Positions 35,279 to 48,591 of a stretch of 64,000 bases of DNA are shown here, in pieces (position 1 is the stretch's first letter; each line of letters opens with the position of its first letter). Both the position numbers and the translations under genes were made by a program. The stretch is from contig JAZKJV010011598.1 in NCBI GenBank assembly GCA_037367405.1, positions 310,001-374,000 of the forward strand, given 5' to 3'. The notes under the pieces were generated by a model. It worked only from the letters and a program-made list of their open reading frames with translations. It had not been told where the DNA came from and did no database searches. This DNA is from Ottelia alismoides (taxonomy: Eukaryota; Streptophyta; Magnoliopsida; Alismatales; Hydrocharitaceae).

Positions 35279-37745
35279 GTTCACCTCTGCCATTTTTATG
35301 TGTTTGATCACCCTTCTTCGATTCTTAGCCAATCTGATCATTCATGCCATAGCTGCCTGGTAACAGGAGGCACTTTAGGTGGTTCTGCCAGAGGTCGACT
35401 CCGGCGGTTATGCCTCGTTGACCCCAGGTCAAATCGAGGCCTTTTTTCTTCCATTTTCAAGTAACCTTTAGCGTAATTTTTCATTTCCATTCTTTAATTT
35501 TGCCTTTTAGCCACTAAATTATGTTTAATCAAGAAGCTCCTTTTGACCTAGAGCTTGATCTCTAGGACAAAATCACCTATTCTCTTATCATATCTTGACC
35601 CGCCTCCCATATCATCTTGTTCCCCAACATTTTCTTTGTCATTTGCAACATTTCCAACCCAGGTCCTGCAGGACTTGTGAATCGAAATTCACTCTGTTGC
35701 CTTCACTAGAACTTCGTCGCACGTCCATCTCGTGTTCCTTTCTAGCTTCATCTACTGGCCAATGAGCTCCTCCTCGAGCCATGGAACCTTTTGGTGTAGG
35801 GACCAGGCCTTGAAGAACAATTTGGAGCCGAGTAGAACCCCTAGAGCAGCTCTAGGCCACGTGAAGGAAGCTAAGCTCTAGATCGATCCTCATCGCACCT
35901 AGAGCATGTCCCGCACACCTGCAGCTGCGGAGATCCCCCAGTGACCCATAGTCGTCGTCAGATCGAGGAAAGAACGTAGGAGGCCGGAGAATGAGGCGAT
36001 TGAAGCTCGGCTCGCTGGTGTTCTTGGGTTATTCTTCCAAGGGCCTCGACCACCATCCTATAAAGAACACGATCCAGATCTAGTATGGGTTATTCATTCA
36101 AATCGAAGTGCTCTGTTCCATCAACTGTCAGATCTGCCACACGTCATCTATAGAGAGGCGCGATCAAGGGCGGTTTAGTGGGGTGAATTGCAATCACCTT
36201 CTCCGCCTTTTATATTTAGTAAGTACCACTGTAAATATTTAAATTAGGCTTAACTTTTATAGAAAATTTACAACGAAAGCCCTTTATTTTCGTGATATTA
36301 CAAGTAGGTCCACTATCAAGTCACCTTACATGGTCCCCCACGTTAGTGGCCAAATGGCACTTGTGCCCCTTCAGGTTTTGTTCTTGCAATTTAGTTTAAA
36401 ATTTTGTCAATAATGTTGAAAAACTTTGGTTATTTTGCAAGAAATACCTCACCTTTTATTTTAATTGCATATAATTTTATTTTAAATTTTCCATTTTCTA
36501 TAAAATAGTTGTCATGCTTCAAAACTTTTGTAACAAATATGGGTAAATGTCGGATTATTTGCTTATTCACACTATGTATTCCATTTATCATATTATTCGC
36601 AGTTTCCGTTTATTAAAAATCTAAAGGAGCCTTTTTATTCCCTATTTAGTTTGAAGAATACAAAAAATATAAAACCTTCTTTAAATATTCCAGAAAAAAT
36701 GGAAATTATTTATTACTCGCTTTATCATTATAGAGCAAAAATCACTAAAAATAAAAATAAAAATGCAAACCCTCTCTAACCCTAAAAAAGTATAAAATAT
36801 TTTTCAAAAATCCCCAAAAAATAATTTTCTATCTGATATTTTTATATATACCTATTAATATGTATTAAATAAAGTTTTGAGATACTTTGGACCTATTTTA
36901 TATTTTTAAATCACAAAACAATTCGTTCTATTTATTTAGTCACTGATTTGGACTATTTTGAATTTTAAAAATACACAGAAATTAGTAAAAATAACCAAAA
37001 ATTTACCAGAAATAGAAGAAAATATAAAAACACAAAAATATTTTATTTTATAATTTCTGATTATATATAATTCTATTTATAAATATAATACAATATATTA
37101 TATTTATATACATATATATAGTTATACAACAACAACAAAGCCTTTTCCCACATTAAAACACATATAAATAAGTATGAATACACAAAATTATTATTAATTG
37201 TTATAAATACCATGAATATATTTTAAATCCTTTAAAAAATAGAAAGGATTGTTTTATTTGAATTTACTGATTTTTTATATTTATTATATATGATATATAA
37301 CTTGTATTATATATTATTACATATATGGGTATATATACTTTTTATATATTAAAAGAAAAAGAAATTAAAAATCAGAAAAATATAAAAAGAAAATAAAAAT
37401 TATAAAATTAAAAGTAATGTATATAAAAAAATAAATAATTAAAAGCCCACAAAAATACTAAGTACAAAGTAGGTAGATACAGAAATACATTATTTAACAA
37501 TAAATAATATCGCTACACCAGTGCGTTCCCTGTGTTCGACACCCTACATGTACGTGACCACTACACACAGTTATTTGTAGGGTCTATAATAAATTTTGAC
37601 TTCACGCTCGTTTTGCATTGCTATGTTCTATTGTGGGTTTATTATTGAGATTATTCAGGCTTGTCGTGAGCGGTCACCACAGTGACTGTATATATTGCCT
37701 TGTGAGTGCTCATGATCGCCTCTTGAGTAAGTTCTAGGTATTTCA

Positions 37746-38590
37746 AGTGTCAGTTGTGGGAGAGGGAGGAATTGATGGGGAGAGTGAGGGGGATGCATGT
37801 ATGTCACATGTTCCTGAGAGAGAGAGAGAGAGGAAAGAGATAAGAAAGAAAGAAGGAAGGAAAAGGAAGAAAAGTAAAATAAAAACTAAATAAAGGAAAT
37901 GTATAAAAGAGGGGTGACACATGCCGAGTCCAGGAGCTGCCTCGTGTCACTCCCAAAAATTTGAAAATAAAATTAAAAGAAAATTCCATTAAAAATGATA
38001 AATGAAGTCAAATGAAAAGTTGTCTACATGCAAGTTGATCATCTCAATGAGATCTACAACTTACTTGAAAGGACCAAAACCAAAAAAGGTCATATGTATA
38101 AAAATGTTTAGTGGTAATCTATAGATAATATCATCCTCTATTTGTGATTTTTTTTGTATTTTACTTTGATTTTAATTAGTGAATTAATTTATATACAATA
38201 TATATAGTTGATATAATTTATAGTTTTTTTAGGTTAGAAAACTGTAAGACAAAATCAACAAAGACAAAATATATACAAAATATAGAATGTCAGGTTCTTG
38301 TGTTTTCTTCTGGTTTTCTGGCTTTTATGAGTTTTGATTCTTTATGATAAGTTAGTTAAATAATAAAAGATTATAATAAAGAAATAATTAGGTCAAAATA
38401 ATTTAATTTTGTATAGACTATAATAGGTTCAATCAAAGCAAAATACCGGTTATTTAATTATAGATTTTAATCCTAATTTCAGCACAATTAGTAACTGTTA
38501 ATGAATTAATTTTAGAAGATTTAATTAGTGATTTATTACGGAGATTTTGCTAAGATTTCCTTATAAAGTAGATGAATCGTGGATTCATCA
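37746..38590 (-). mobile_element. 5' part of gypsy LTR W
   Basis: On the minus strand it starts TGATGAATCCACGATTCATC at 38590, the family LTR start. It runs to 37746, where V's LTR end abuts it. A GA microsatellite lies at 37816-37833, and an inverted repeat GTGACAC...GTGTCAC around 37915-37956. It overlaps in content with 29280-29470, so it is not simply the missing part of LTR T. Confidence 0.65.
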
Positions 38591-39509
38591 GAGTGATAGG
38601 ATCTTAAGCCAGTATAAGAACATGGTTCTTATACTAATCTCTTGAAATTTACCTAAGAGCTACGGTGTGATGAAACTAAATTAAATTGTTGATCAGAGTG
38701 TGTCAACTTTTGATTATATCAGTGGAACTAGCCAAAAAGAAAAGAAAATAAAAATATTGAAAGAAAAGCTCTTACATTTCAAAGATACATACAAAGAGCT
38801 TCCACCAGTGGTGAGCACTCCCAACCTTTTAAGTGTCCACTTGGACCAAAATCTTAGGCTTTTTATGAGTCGTTCTAATACCTCTTAAAGGGCTCTGCAT
38901 CGTATAGTGTTATAATTCTAGGTGTTGAAGGTATGATAGATACTCAAAAGAGATGTGTCTCGATGCATCCTGAGTAAAACAAGTACATACGACTCAACCT
39001 CTTTTAACGGGCACACTGATCAACAACCAAAAATATTTGTGTGAGTTAATAAGGCTCTTAAAAGAATCATAGTTATAATGAGAGGGTGAGAAGAAAAGAC
39101 ACAATCTTACACCATCCATCTTCTGGCTTTTCATCTGCCCATTTAAGTCGGACAACTAAGGAGATGGTAGATTAAATGCAAGAATAGATTTAATCTCTAG
39201 TATTGAGGATTAGGTTCTTAGGAGAGTCTCTTGGACTAGTGCATTGGGTGATGTTTCAACTCGTCTCTTGTGAATGTAGTCAATACCTAAATGTCATATC
39301 CTTTTTATTTATATAGAAATAGAGAGTCTGGTGAATAGATAAGTTAAATTCCTTTTGATTAAGACCCGATTCAACTTAGAGTTTTAGGACCACTAAAACT
39401 GAGTGTTATGGATTGATCAAATATAGTTATGCATTTACACAGTCAGGGAACTAATTGACTTACTGATTCTTTATTTGCTCGACGACGAGCAAAGCTTAAG
39501 TATAAGGGG
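38591..39509 (+). mobile_element. 3' tail and polypurine tract of element X
   Basis: This is non-coding sequence ending in 'gacgagcaaagctt' and TAAGTATAAGGGG (39497-39509), the polypurine tract. A GACGAGCAAA...TTAAGT...GGGG arrangement before the 3' LTR is familiar from Athila/Tat-type elements. Short open frames within it have no recognisable domain. The left side is cut at the terminus of LTR W. Confidence 0.65.
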
Positions 39510-40241
39510 TGATAAATCCCAGAATTATCATCAATATTTGGGATTTATTAAACCCTCTAGCTTAAGTAATTCACCAATAATAAGTAACAAGTAGTTTTAG
39601 TTAACAATTAACAACTTGTAGATAATTAGCCCTAATTATATGTATATAAATAAATATATTATTGTGCTTATATTTATGTGTTTCTTAATTATTAAAAAAA
39701 TAAATTTTAGATTAATATTGTATATATTATATTTAATATTATTCATAAATTAAAAGAAAAATAAAAAGAAAATAAAATAACTATTTTTAATACTTTAAAA
39801 ATGCTTGCAAAATTATTAGTATATATATGATGTGATCTTACTTTGAATTCTACATGAAAGGTGCAGATCTCAAAAAAACCTACAACTTTTATGTTGAACA
39901 TATTTTTAGTTCTATCTATAACTATTCCTTTTTCAATTTACATTGATTTATTTATTTTCTGATTTATGTTGTTGGGCCATGTGGCCCAACTACATCATGC
40001 CAAATGGTCGACCCTATTTCCTTCCCGCCTAATTTTCCTAATCATATGATCAACTTGATCAGATGGCTACACTTCCACCAACCCCGTTCTATTTTTGACC
40101 GCATGATTGCAACCACCAAATTCATCTCCACTGTTCACTCACGTCCCATTGAGGACCATCTGATCACAATAACAAATGGCTCATGTTCATCTCCGTTGAC
40201 TGAGATTTCCTGGGTTTTTATTTAGATGAACTATATACAAG
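39510..40241 (+). mobile_element. 3' LTR of element X, first part
   Basis: It starts TGATAAATCC directly after the polypurine tract and carries the 'gcagatctc...cctacaact' block near 39860 and the CATGTG-centred palindrome at 39971-39990. It is broken at 40241 by LTR Y and continues at 56296. Confidence 0.7.
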
Positions 40242-43123
40242 TGTCGTCGCAACCCAATCAGGCATCAAACAAAAACTATTTACTTCTTGAGCCAAAAATG
40301 ATTATAAAAATGTAGTAAGAGGAAATTGTTATTTAATTTACCCGTATAGAAACATGATCGAACTTAGGGAGGCAATAAAATCTCGAGGGTTATTCTATGT
40401 AAAGAACAATCAATGAAAGAATGAAGGAGTTTCTTATTCACACTATGATTGGTTATGTATATATTCAATTTTTATTATTTTTTATGGGTTTTAGTTTATT
40501 TTTTATTTGATTTTTTTGTTTTTATATTTTTTATTTAGCAAAAGGTATATATATATATAAAACTAGAAATATGAAGTAGAGGAAATAAATCAACAAAAAA
40601 TGCGCACTTTTTGGATTTTTTAAAGATATCAAATATGCACAAAAAATAAGACAAAATTATTTTTGTGTTTTCTATAATATTTTAACATTTTTTTATCATT
40701 TTTTCAGAATTTTTCAATTTTAAAGACCTTTAAATAAATCAAAAATATGGAATGAAATAAAAAGGGAACAAATTGGAAGTTTTTGGATTTTTAAAAATAA
40801 CAAATACTGTTAAATTTGGATGAAAAATATATAGGTAGAAAGATATTTTTTGTATTTTCCAGAGAGGGGTTTTATAATTTTTAGGAATTTTCTACGAATT
40901 TTTATGAATTTTTAATACGTTTGATTATTTTGCAATTTTAAGGTTTTTGTAGATGATAAAAAGATGAAAATTGGCCAGAAATAAAATCAATATAAAATAT
41001 GCAAACATGATTTTTTAGAATTTTTGAAATGTTTTTATACTTTTTATGAATTTTGTATGCAAACAGGATGTTTTATGCTATTTTTGAATTTTAATAAATA
41101 ATAGAAATAAAGAAAATGTGAAATAAAAATTATGTATGCAAGGATGAGATAACATGAACCTATCAAAATTTTTATGGAATTTGTGAGGTCTTTTGATAAT
41201 TTTTATTTGATTGTTAACATGCAAAAGAAATAACTAGGTTCACAAGGGCTACTACACAATTATGTTAAATATGCAAACTGAATATTAACAAATAATAAAA
41301 TCGTGGGGTGAAATATGCAGAAGTTCCAGAATCTCACGCGCCAAGGCATGTGTGCCCTATTGGATTGAACCAAAATGTAAATAAAGTAAATATGAGGTCC
41401 AAATATTAACACAGAACTACAATATGTTTATTACAAATTTTCCAACATTCATGTAAGAAGCATGCACATAGTTTAAAATGGATTTAATTGCGAATAAAAT
41501 AAATGCGAGTAATGATAATGCAATTTTTCAGTTAACACAAAAGTAGACACGTGTCCACATAGGGACTTCATTGCAAATAAAATAAAGACTGAGGGTTGAG
41601 GGGCAAAAGTACCCTTTATTGACTTGGCACAAAGGGCAGTCCTGATGTGCACAGGATTTGATCCAACGATTGTGATCGAATCTTACTTGAATGGTTTGGA
41701 TCAGATCTGGATCTTCAATCAGCGGCGTGCATTTGGCAGCAAAATCAACGACCAGGATCTAAACTAGACAACCATTCTTCATCGTGTGGCATGCGGTGCC
41801 CTAGATGAATTGGGAAGAAGGTGGTGTCTGGTGAACTTTGATTGAGTGGATCTCCTTCGATTCAGTTTTGTTCTTCCTCTAATCAGTCTAGGATCAAAGC
41901 TTAGTGGATTCCACGTCAGATGTGCTCCTTTGATTAGCGAGATATCACCAGATCATCGACATGGAAGGTGATGAACAATGCTCCGGGAACCTCAAAACTT
42001 TGATTCACTGCTCCTTCTACGCTCTCTGGAGTTCATTCGACCTGCAATAGAGAGACTATGCTTAGAGGATTCCTCCGGCCAACAAATTAGGTATAAAGAT
42101 AAAGTAATGGTTGTGAGCAGGGACTTCCACCGGAGGTGGTCAGAGAGGAAGTCTATCTTCAGATCCAGGAGGAACTGAAGGTGGTCAGAAGGTGGTGGGG
42201 ATGGAGAAACATTGGGCGGAGGTGTAGGAATAATCGGAAGAGTTCATCAGTGATCGGAGCTCCTCCGATCGTGCAAATCAGAGGTTAAAGATAAAGATCA
42301 ACTTTAAGCTAAAATGGAGATTAAAAGAGAGAATTAAAAGTGCAAAATTAAAGACAAGCTATCTATGATTACATACGGACTGGAAGAAAGGTAGATAATG
42401 CTTCGATATGCGATGAAGGCGGTGAAGCAAAACTCACAACGGAGGACTTCAGCGAGTGATCGAATCGCAACCATTGACACCGTTATCGTGCTCCGGATTG
42501 GAAGAATTCTTCGCTGTCAATGAAGAGACCCTCTCGTCTTATAATCTTGGGTGAAGAAGGTGCCAAAAGGCATACTAAATTCTCGCTGAGGTGGAGGCTA
42601 ATAGTTATAGACGTGAGGCGCGGTTGATTTTGATTTTGAAAAGGGGCAAGATCATAGGCATTATGGATGGATCTGAGGTGGTAGCGTGAGAGAGGTTTGA
42701 AGAATCTTGAATGTTGGCGATGGATGCGGGAGGCATTACGAAGTGATGCACGTGAGAAAAAATGCGAGAAGAGATGGGTGGAGGCGAGGTTAGCAGAGGA
42801 AGGCGCAGGTTGAAGAGTTGACCCGGGTCAAGAGACCCGGACTGGCCAATAGGAACGCGCTTGGAATAAAGACAGATCATGTAAATAATAAACCAGTAAA
42901 TAAAAATTAAATAATTAAATAAAAAAACCAAAATTAATTAATTAAACTAAATAAGACAAATAAAATATGTTAGGAATAATTTAAAGTAAATTTTGGTGAT
43001 TTTTAATTAATTAAATAATACAATTACAAGGGTCAGAATAAATACATGGTATTATTTATAGGTATGTATACCTATATACAGAGTATTATTATTATTAGTT
43101 AATTATTTTTACATATATATACA
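40242..43123 (-). mobile_element. Gypsy LTR Y, 3' portion
   Basis: The downstream end of a minus-strand LTR. At 40242 the plus strand reads TGTCGTCGC, giving the minus-strand end GCGACGACA. It shares the 'cccgtatag...gatcgaact.agggagg' end block with element Z's LTRs, and its GC-rich island is at about 41640-42850. Element Z inserted at 43124; the last five bases here (ATACA, 43119-43123) are the left target duplication. The rest of Y lies at 55359-56295. The combined length is about 3.8 kb. No target duplication of Y itself is clear (ACAAG against ATCTC). Confidence 0.75.
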
Positions 43124-46100
43124 TGTTGTTCGCGAAATCTCGGGGACGGAAATTGATGGAAATATATTATCGTCGTTGTTTATTATCCCCAAAATCCCGT
43201 GACAAACAAAAAATATTTTTTTTAATTTTTGCTACTTATTAACCTGTATAGAGGACATGGTCGAACTCAGGGAGGCTACAATTTCTGAGGATTATTCAAT
43301 TAATCGAAAATAAATTAAGAGAAAATATGAATCTCAAAGGATAACTATCCTTGATTTTTGTGATTTTTTATCTTTTTAATTTTTTTAATTTTTTAATTTC
43401 TAATTTTTTTATATTTTCTGATTTTCAACTTTTTAGTGATTTTGATTTTTGCAATTTTTTAATTTTCAAAAATAACAAACAATATGAATAAGCATAAGAA
43501 ATATGCACACTAACTCTTTTTGTAATTTTTCGATTTATCAAAAATGCTCAGAAAAATACAGAAAAAATATTTTTGTATTTTAAATATTTTGAAATATTTT
43601 TGAGATTTTTCTAAAATTTTTAGATATTTGTATATTTTCTCAAACAGTGAGAAAATGCGAAAATATGCACAGCCTGGAGTAATTTGTAACTTAAAAATAT
43701 TTTAAGTACCCAAAACTCATGGAAATTATTTTTGTGACAAACTATATGCAAATATCTACAATCAAAAACTAAAATGACAATTTTTTGATTTTTGTAGAAT
43801 AATCTATGGTTTTTATAAGTATTTTTATATTTTTCATTTTTTTAGGTTTTATAAATAATTAGTATGTGTGAAATTTGGTAAGAAATTAAAAGACAATGAA
43901 ATAAAACTATCCTATTTTTTTTGGAATTTTTAGAGATATTTTCGATTTTTTATGAATTTTCAAATATCGGGAAGATAAAATATCACTGTTTTTTTTAAAT
44001 ATATCAAACGACAATAAAAATTGATGAAAAATATATACAATGAAGAAGACCATAGCAGGAGGTTGCACAATTTTTTTGAGATTTTTAGGCCAATAAAAAC
44101 ATTTATTCCATTCAAATAAAGCAAACAAGTGGAGTTCTGGAAGCATAGGGACTTAAATGCAAATATACAAAGTTTCTGCACCATAAAATAACAAGAACTT
44201 AATGCATGGTGAAAAGTGCGATTTACCCAGTAAGAAGCATCCCTTGCACGTGATATTCTGGAGGCGGGGACGCTTTTGCAATATTTGAAAACCTCGAGGG
44301 GCTTAGATGCAATTTTTCCAATATTTTAACCCTAGGGATTCCTGGGGTGATTTCTTTTTGTTTCTTCCAGGACCAAAATGGAGAGAGGTACCAAGGGTCG
44401 CCGCCGCCCACAGAAGAGGAGGGCTCTGGAGGCCGAGATGAGATGGTGTAGAGGTCGGCGAGCTTAAGCGGCGGATCTGGACACGCGGCTGCGAGCGGAG
44501 GGAGGCGTGATCGGTGGAGGTCTGGCGTGGCTGGGGGGCGCGGATCGCGACGCGGGCATGGCGTGGGGCGGAGACGCGCGGGCACGTGCGGAGGTTCGAC
44601 GAGGCACATGTCGCGGTGAGGAAGGCACATCCCTGGGCGTCTGGAGGCGCGGGAACTGCAAAGGCGGAGGGGCTCGGTGGGTTGGACGGAGTCGCGCGTT
44701 GGAGGCCCGCGCGTTGGTGGTCGGGCAAAGCAGCGCGCCTAGGCGGAGGAACTCGACGGCCGGGGGCTTCAGAGGCGGAGGAGCTGGAGGAGCACCACCT
44801 TGCGCGGCGGCGATGGAGATGGTGGGGCTCCCAGGCGATGAAGCGGCCGCGCGGTTGTGGGGGCGATGCCCTGGAGGGCGTGCTCCGTTTTTTTATTTTA
44901 TTATTTTTTATTGTTTATTGTAAACAATAATTAATAAGAATTTTTTTTATTTTTTTGTAAATATGAAAATAGGAATTAAGGAAAAAATAGGATAAAGAAT
45001 TTTTTTTATTTTTTATTCTTATTTTTTGTTTTTTAATGATCCTGCGAAACCAACGTTAGAGAAAAACGAAATAATTTTTTTATTTACAAATCAGAAAAAT
45101 GAACGAGGATCCGACGAACATCAGAGATTCGAATCCGATCTCCGGCCACTGTACACGGCCAGAGTTGAGAGATCCTGGACGATAGAAATAGAATGCGTTG
45201 AGAACGAGAGAATGAGATGAAAACTTGGGATCGATGGCAAATAAAAAACGTGACGGATTTTATGATCATATTAAAAAATGACAACGAGATGAAAATGTGA
45301 GAAATAAACTACGATTAACCTAGATAAAAATAAGAAAAATGTGGATCTCACCTTAGGAGCGGAAAAGGACCGTGATCGCCTCGACAAAGCTGCCTCGCTG
45401 TCACCGGACGGCTTGGAGACTAGGCAACTTCCTCGACGAAATTTTCTCTCGGAGACCGGGCTCCTCTCTCTAAAGATTGATCCCGTTGAAATGAGGGAGA
45501 AGGAGCCATATAAATAGAAAATACAGAATGAAATTTGAATTTTTGAATTTTTTGGTGGAAGAGATAAGAGAGATGAAATGAGTAAAATAAAAGAGATAAG
45601 CATATTTACAAAACTATCTAATTTTTTGAATTTTCGTCACTTTATTTATTTGAATTAAAAAATGTTATTTTTTTATTTTTTATGGTGGTTAATTAAAAAT
45701 AGCAACTATATACATATACTATATACATATATGACATTATATACAAAAGTAAATGAGAAAATTAGCCTTTTTTGTGTTTTAAGAATTAATTATTTTTTAT
45801 TATATTTTTTTATTGTATTTTAAATAATTAGTAAGATTAATTTACAAATATATAAATATACAATATGCACAAAATACATGGGAAAATTGCACAAACCACC
45901 CCAGAAAACTGACTTTCCAATCGTAACTCCAAAAATTATGAAAATACAACCATTTTAAAGATAATTTAATTTCGAATCCAATGGAATGAGATTGATTCAA
46001 TTTTAGCTCATATGGAGCCGGAATTGGTCTTTCAATTAGTGCTCAGTGGCTTTTTCTAAGTGTGGCTACTTTTAATCTGTACATGATTTAATTGTGCAAT

Positions 46101-46570
46101 TATTTTTAGTAATTAGAACACATTTTTATTTACAACTTTGGTTTTGAATGTTATTTGATTTGAGATCAATTAAGGTACAAATAAATTAGTGTCAGTTTTA
46201 TACAGATATACACAAAATAAGTGATAAGTATTTATAACCAGACACACACATTGTTTTGGATTTTCTGCTTAATGACCCTATCTCCCCCTACTTTATTCCT
46301 GGTCGATCAGGTCAAGTCTTGACCTTCTCTCGGGGTTCGGGTCAGCCTGTATATAGTCTTCCTCTTTTTTTCCCTTTTTTTAACTTTCTTTTTTTATTTT
46401 TCCTTTCTTTCTTTCTTTATTTATTTTAGGTTAAAATTAGTAAGCAATGTACAATATTTACACAGAGATGCAAGTTAGTAAGAATGTGGAGTTAGCGTTA
46501 TATGCAGGTGTTTTATAAGGAATTTTAAGATAAAATAAATGAATAAAGATGACGAATCGCATATTCATCA
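43124..46570 (-). mobile_element. 3' LTR of element Z
   Basis: On the minus strand it starts TGATGAATAT at 46570 and ends GCGAACAACA at 43124. Landmarks: the PPT-like box at 46279-46308, a W-box palindrome at 46310-46324, TATTTATA at 45509-45516 and a GC-rich island at 44220-44900. Overlapping frames of 135-141 codons on both strands in the island are not treated as genes. Confidence 0.92.
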
Positions 46571-46580
46571 CCCCCTATGC
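46571..46580 (-). promoter_or_regulatory. Polypurine tract of element Z
   Basis: The minus strand reads GCATAGGGGG directly before the LTR start. It would prime plus-strand DNA synthesis. It is close to the tracts of V and X. Confidence 0.8.
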
Positions 46581-48117
46581 TTTACCTTTGCTAGTCCCTT
46601 AGCAAACACTTATTTGAAAGAATAAGTGAAGAAAAATAAAAAGAAAGAGAAAATAAAGAAAGTAGGAAAATATTGAGTATTAAACTTATCTTCATAAAAT
46701 TGTAGTTTGGAGCTCTGTCGGACCTTTGGAATATTAGTATGTCGGAACTTCTGTGAGACTTAGAACTTTAAAGTCGACAACCTTCAAGTTCTACACATCA
46801 TTGTCACAGTTTCGGCTCAGAAGTCATCTTAGATCAATCCTCTTCCCAAAGCATACCCTATGAACATTGAACAATCGACTCATGTGTGTGAAAAATTTTA
46901 GCTCTTTCCATCCAGAATGCCGGACTACCATGCAAATCTCCTCTCTAATAACTCGTCCTCGGGGAGTCAGGTATTTCCTTCTAAGGTCTATCGCGCTGTG
47001 TTCACAATCGAATTGGGGAAGAAGATAGAAGAAGGAGAAAAGAACTGGAGGGTGGCCAGTGTAGTCACCTCTCCTTGTGAAGCTGGCCAGTGTAGCCGAG
47101 TCTCCACCAAGATCTGCAGGTTTTCTTGAAGCTTGGATCTTTTTGGTCAGATATTTATTTGGTAGTAGCTTCTTTGTATTTGAATTTTTGGTGGTTCTGC
47201 TTGGATCTTGTTATGCCCCTACGGATATAGAATCTTTTGTTTCCGTACATGTTTTGGTGTCTTAGAAAAAATTGTGCCCAGCCGTCCATCCCTTTTCCGA
47301 AGCTTTATTTCAACCCGTACTTCGGTCTTTAGATTTCCATGCTACCAGAAAAGAAACTCACACAGTCTTCCAACATCCCGTCTGAGTTGAGCTAAGTGCA
47401 TAGTGAGAGAGTACAAATTGATTACCTATTCCAGAGTTATACCCAGAATGAAGAGACCAGGTTAGACACCAAGAGTCAAACGCTGCACATTGTCACGTGG
47501 AACTCAAAGAATTAAGTCAAAGACTTGAAGCTTCTAAAATCCTATTTCTCGGTGAAGTTCCTCTGAGAATTAGGTGGATTAAGGTTCAACTAAGCTCCAT
47601 TCTTCAATTTTATTACAGACATAGTTTAAGTATCAATACTATCCTGAAAAATGCACATGCAAATGCGAAATATGAACAATACAGAGAGTTTTTTTAAAAG
47701 AAATGATGCACATGTGAAAAGAACACATTTTTTTAAACAATTTTCTAATTTTGAACTTTTTATGGATTTTTGGAGGAAAAAATGCAGACGTGATTTTTTT
47801 TGAATTATGCAAATTTTAATAGGTTTTTGGTTTTGTAGTTTTTTAAAGGAAAAAGGGTTAGTAAAATATATACAACTATATACAAGATTTTTTTGGTTAT
47901 TTTGTTTGTTATTTTGTTTGTTTTTTTATTTTTGTGTATTTTTGTTGATTTTTTTTGTGATTTGTGATTTTTGATTTTTTGTGTTTTTTTGTGTTTGTTT
48001 TTTTTGTTTTTTTTGTTTTTTACACACGTGGATTTTATAAAATTATACACATAACCCCCCAAATAAACGTATTTAAAAGTATGAGTTATGTCTAAAGTAT
48101 ATATACAATATATACGA
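46581..48117 (-). mobile_element. Non-coding 3' region of element Z
   Basis: The part nearest the LTR (46581-46990) matches the tail of element V. The remainder has no frame of note and includes a strongly T-rich stretch on the plus strand (47850-48030). Confidence 0.7.
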
Positions 48118-48500
48118 CACCCCCTATACTTAGCTCGAACTATGTCCTCATAGTGATCAGAGAGTGAAAAAGGAAGACATAACTCGTGCTAAGTATAGGA
48201 AAGTGAAAAGACTCCTATGCTACAACGACTCAAAGAAAATATAAAAAGAAGAGAAGTTGGTGGTCCCCCCATACTTAGGATCAAGTAATCCTAAGTATAG
48301 TAGAGTGTACAAAAGGGGAAAACCGATGAAGAGAATGTACAGACTCAAAAATAAAAAAACACGATATAAACAACATCACCCCCTATACTTAGGGTAGAGT
48401 ATCCCTAGGTATAGACAACAACAAGAGTGATGAACAGGACGGATATGAACAACACAAATCATTCACCCCCTATACTTAGAATAAAGCACATCCTAAGTAC
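48118..48500 (-). repeat. Array of polypurine-tract-like hairpins (minus copy)
   Basis: Four units begin at about 48118, 48265, 48379 and 48466 on the plus strand, each CCCCC(T)ATACTTAG followed by a complementary arm such as CCTAAGTATAG. In the third unit TATACTTAGGG pairs with CCCTAGGTATA. Read on the minus strand each unit is a hairpin ending in AAGTATAGGGGG. It starts about 90 bases after the protease frame ends and corresponds to the array at 2054-2380. Confidence 0.75.
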
Positions 48501-48591
48501 ATATATACACACACAGAAAAGGGATGAATGATAAAACATGAGAAGAAAGAATGAAATGAAAGGACATACAAGAGGAGTGGCTGTACAAAGG

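Larger units (their letters stand above)
33898..37745 (+). mobile_element. 3' LTR of gypsy element V (3.85 kb)
   Basis: It starts AGATGAATCC, a one-base change from the family TGATGAATCC, right after the polypurine tract. Its 3' third (about 37500-37745) follows the end of the LTR at 60080-63918, including 'ccctgtgttcgac' and 'aataaattttgactycac'. Landmarks are the PPT-like box at 34131-34156, the G-box palindrome at 35015-35034, an inverted W-box pair at 35050-35066, a TATA box at 35271-35278 and a GC-rich island at 35010-36230. The end at 37745 is set by comparison and may be off by a few bases. Confidence 0.75.

Noticed and set aside
44223..44930. Frames of 135-141 codons on both strands (and their twins at 53086-53674)
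   Set aside because: They overlap one another on both strands in the GC-rich island of Z's LTRs, and similar frames arise in every island irrespective of sequence.
48118..48500. CRISPR-like array of regularly spaced repeats
   Set aside because: Units are unevenly spaced, carry internal stems plus a polypurine tract, and sit in a plant retrotransposon; no cas genes are expected or seen.
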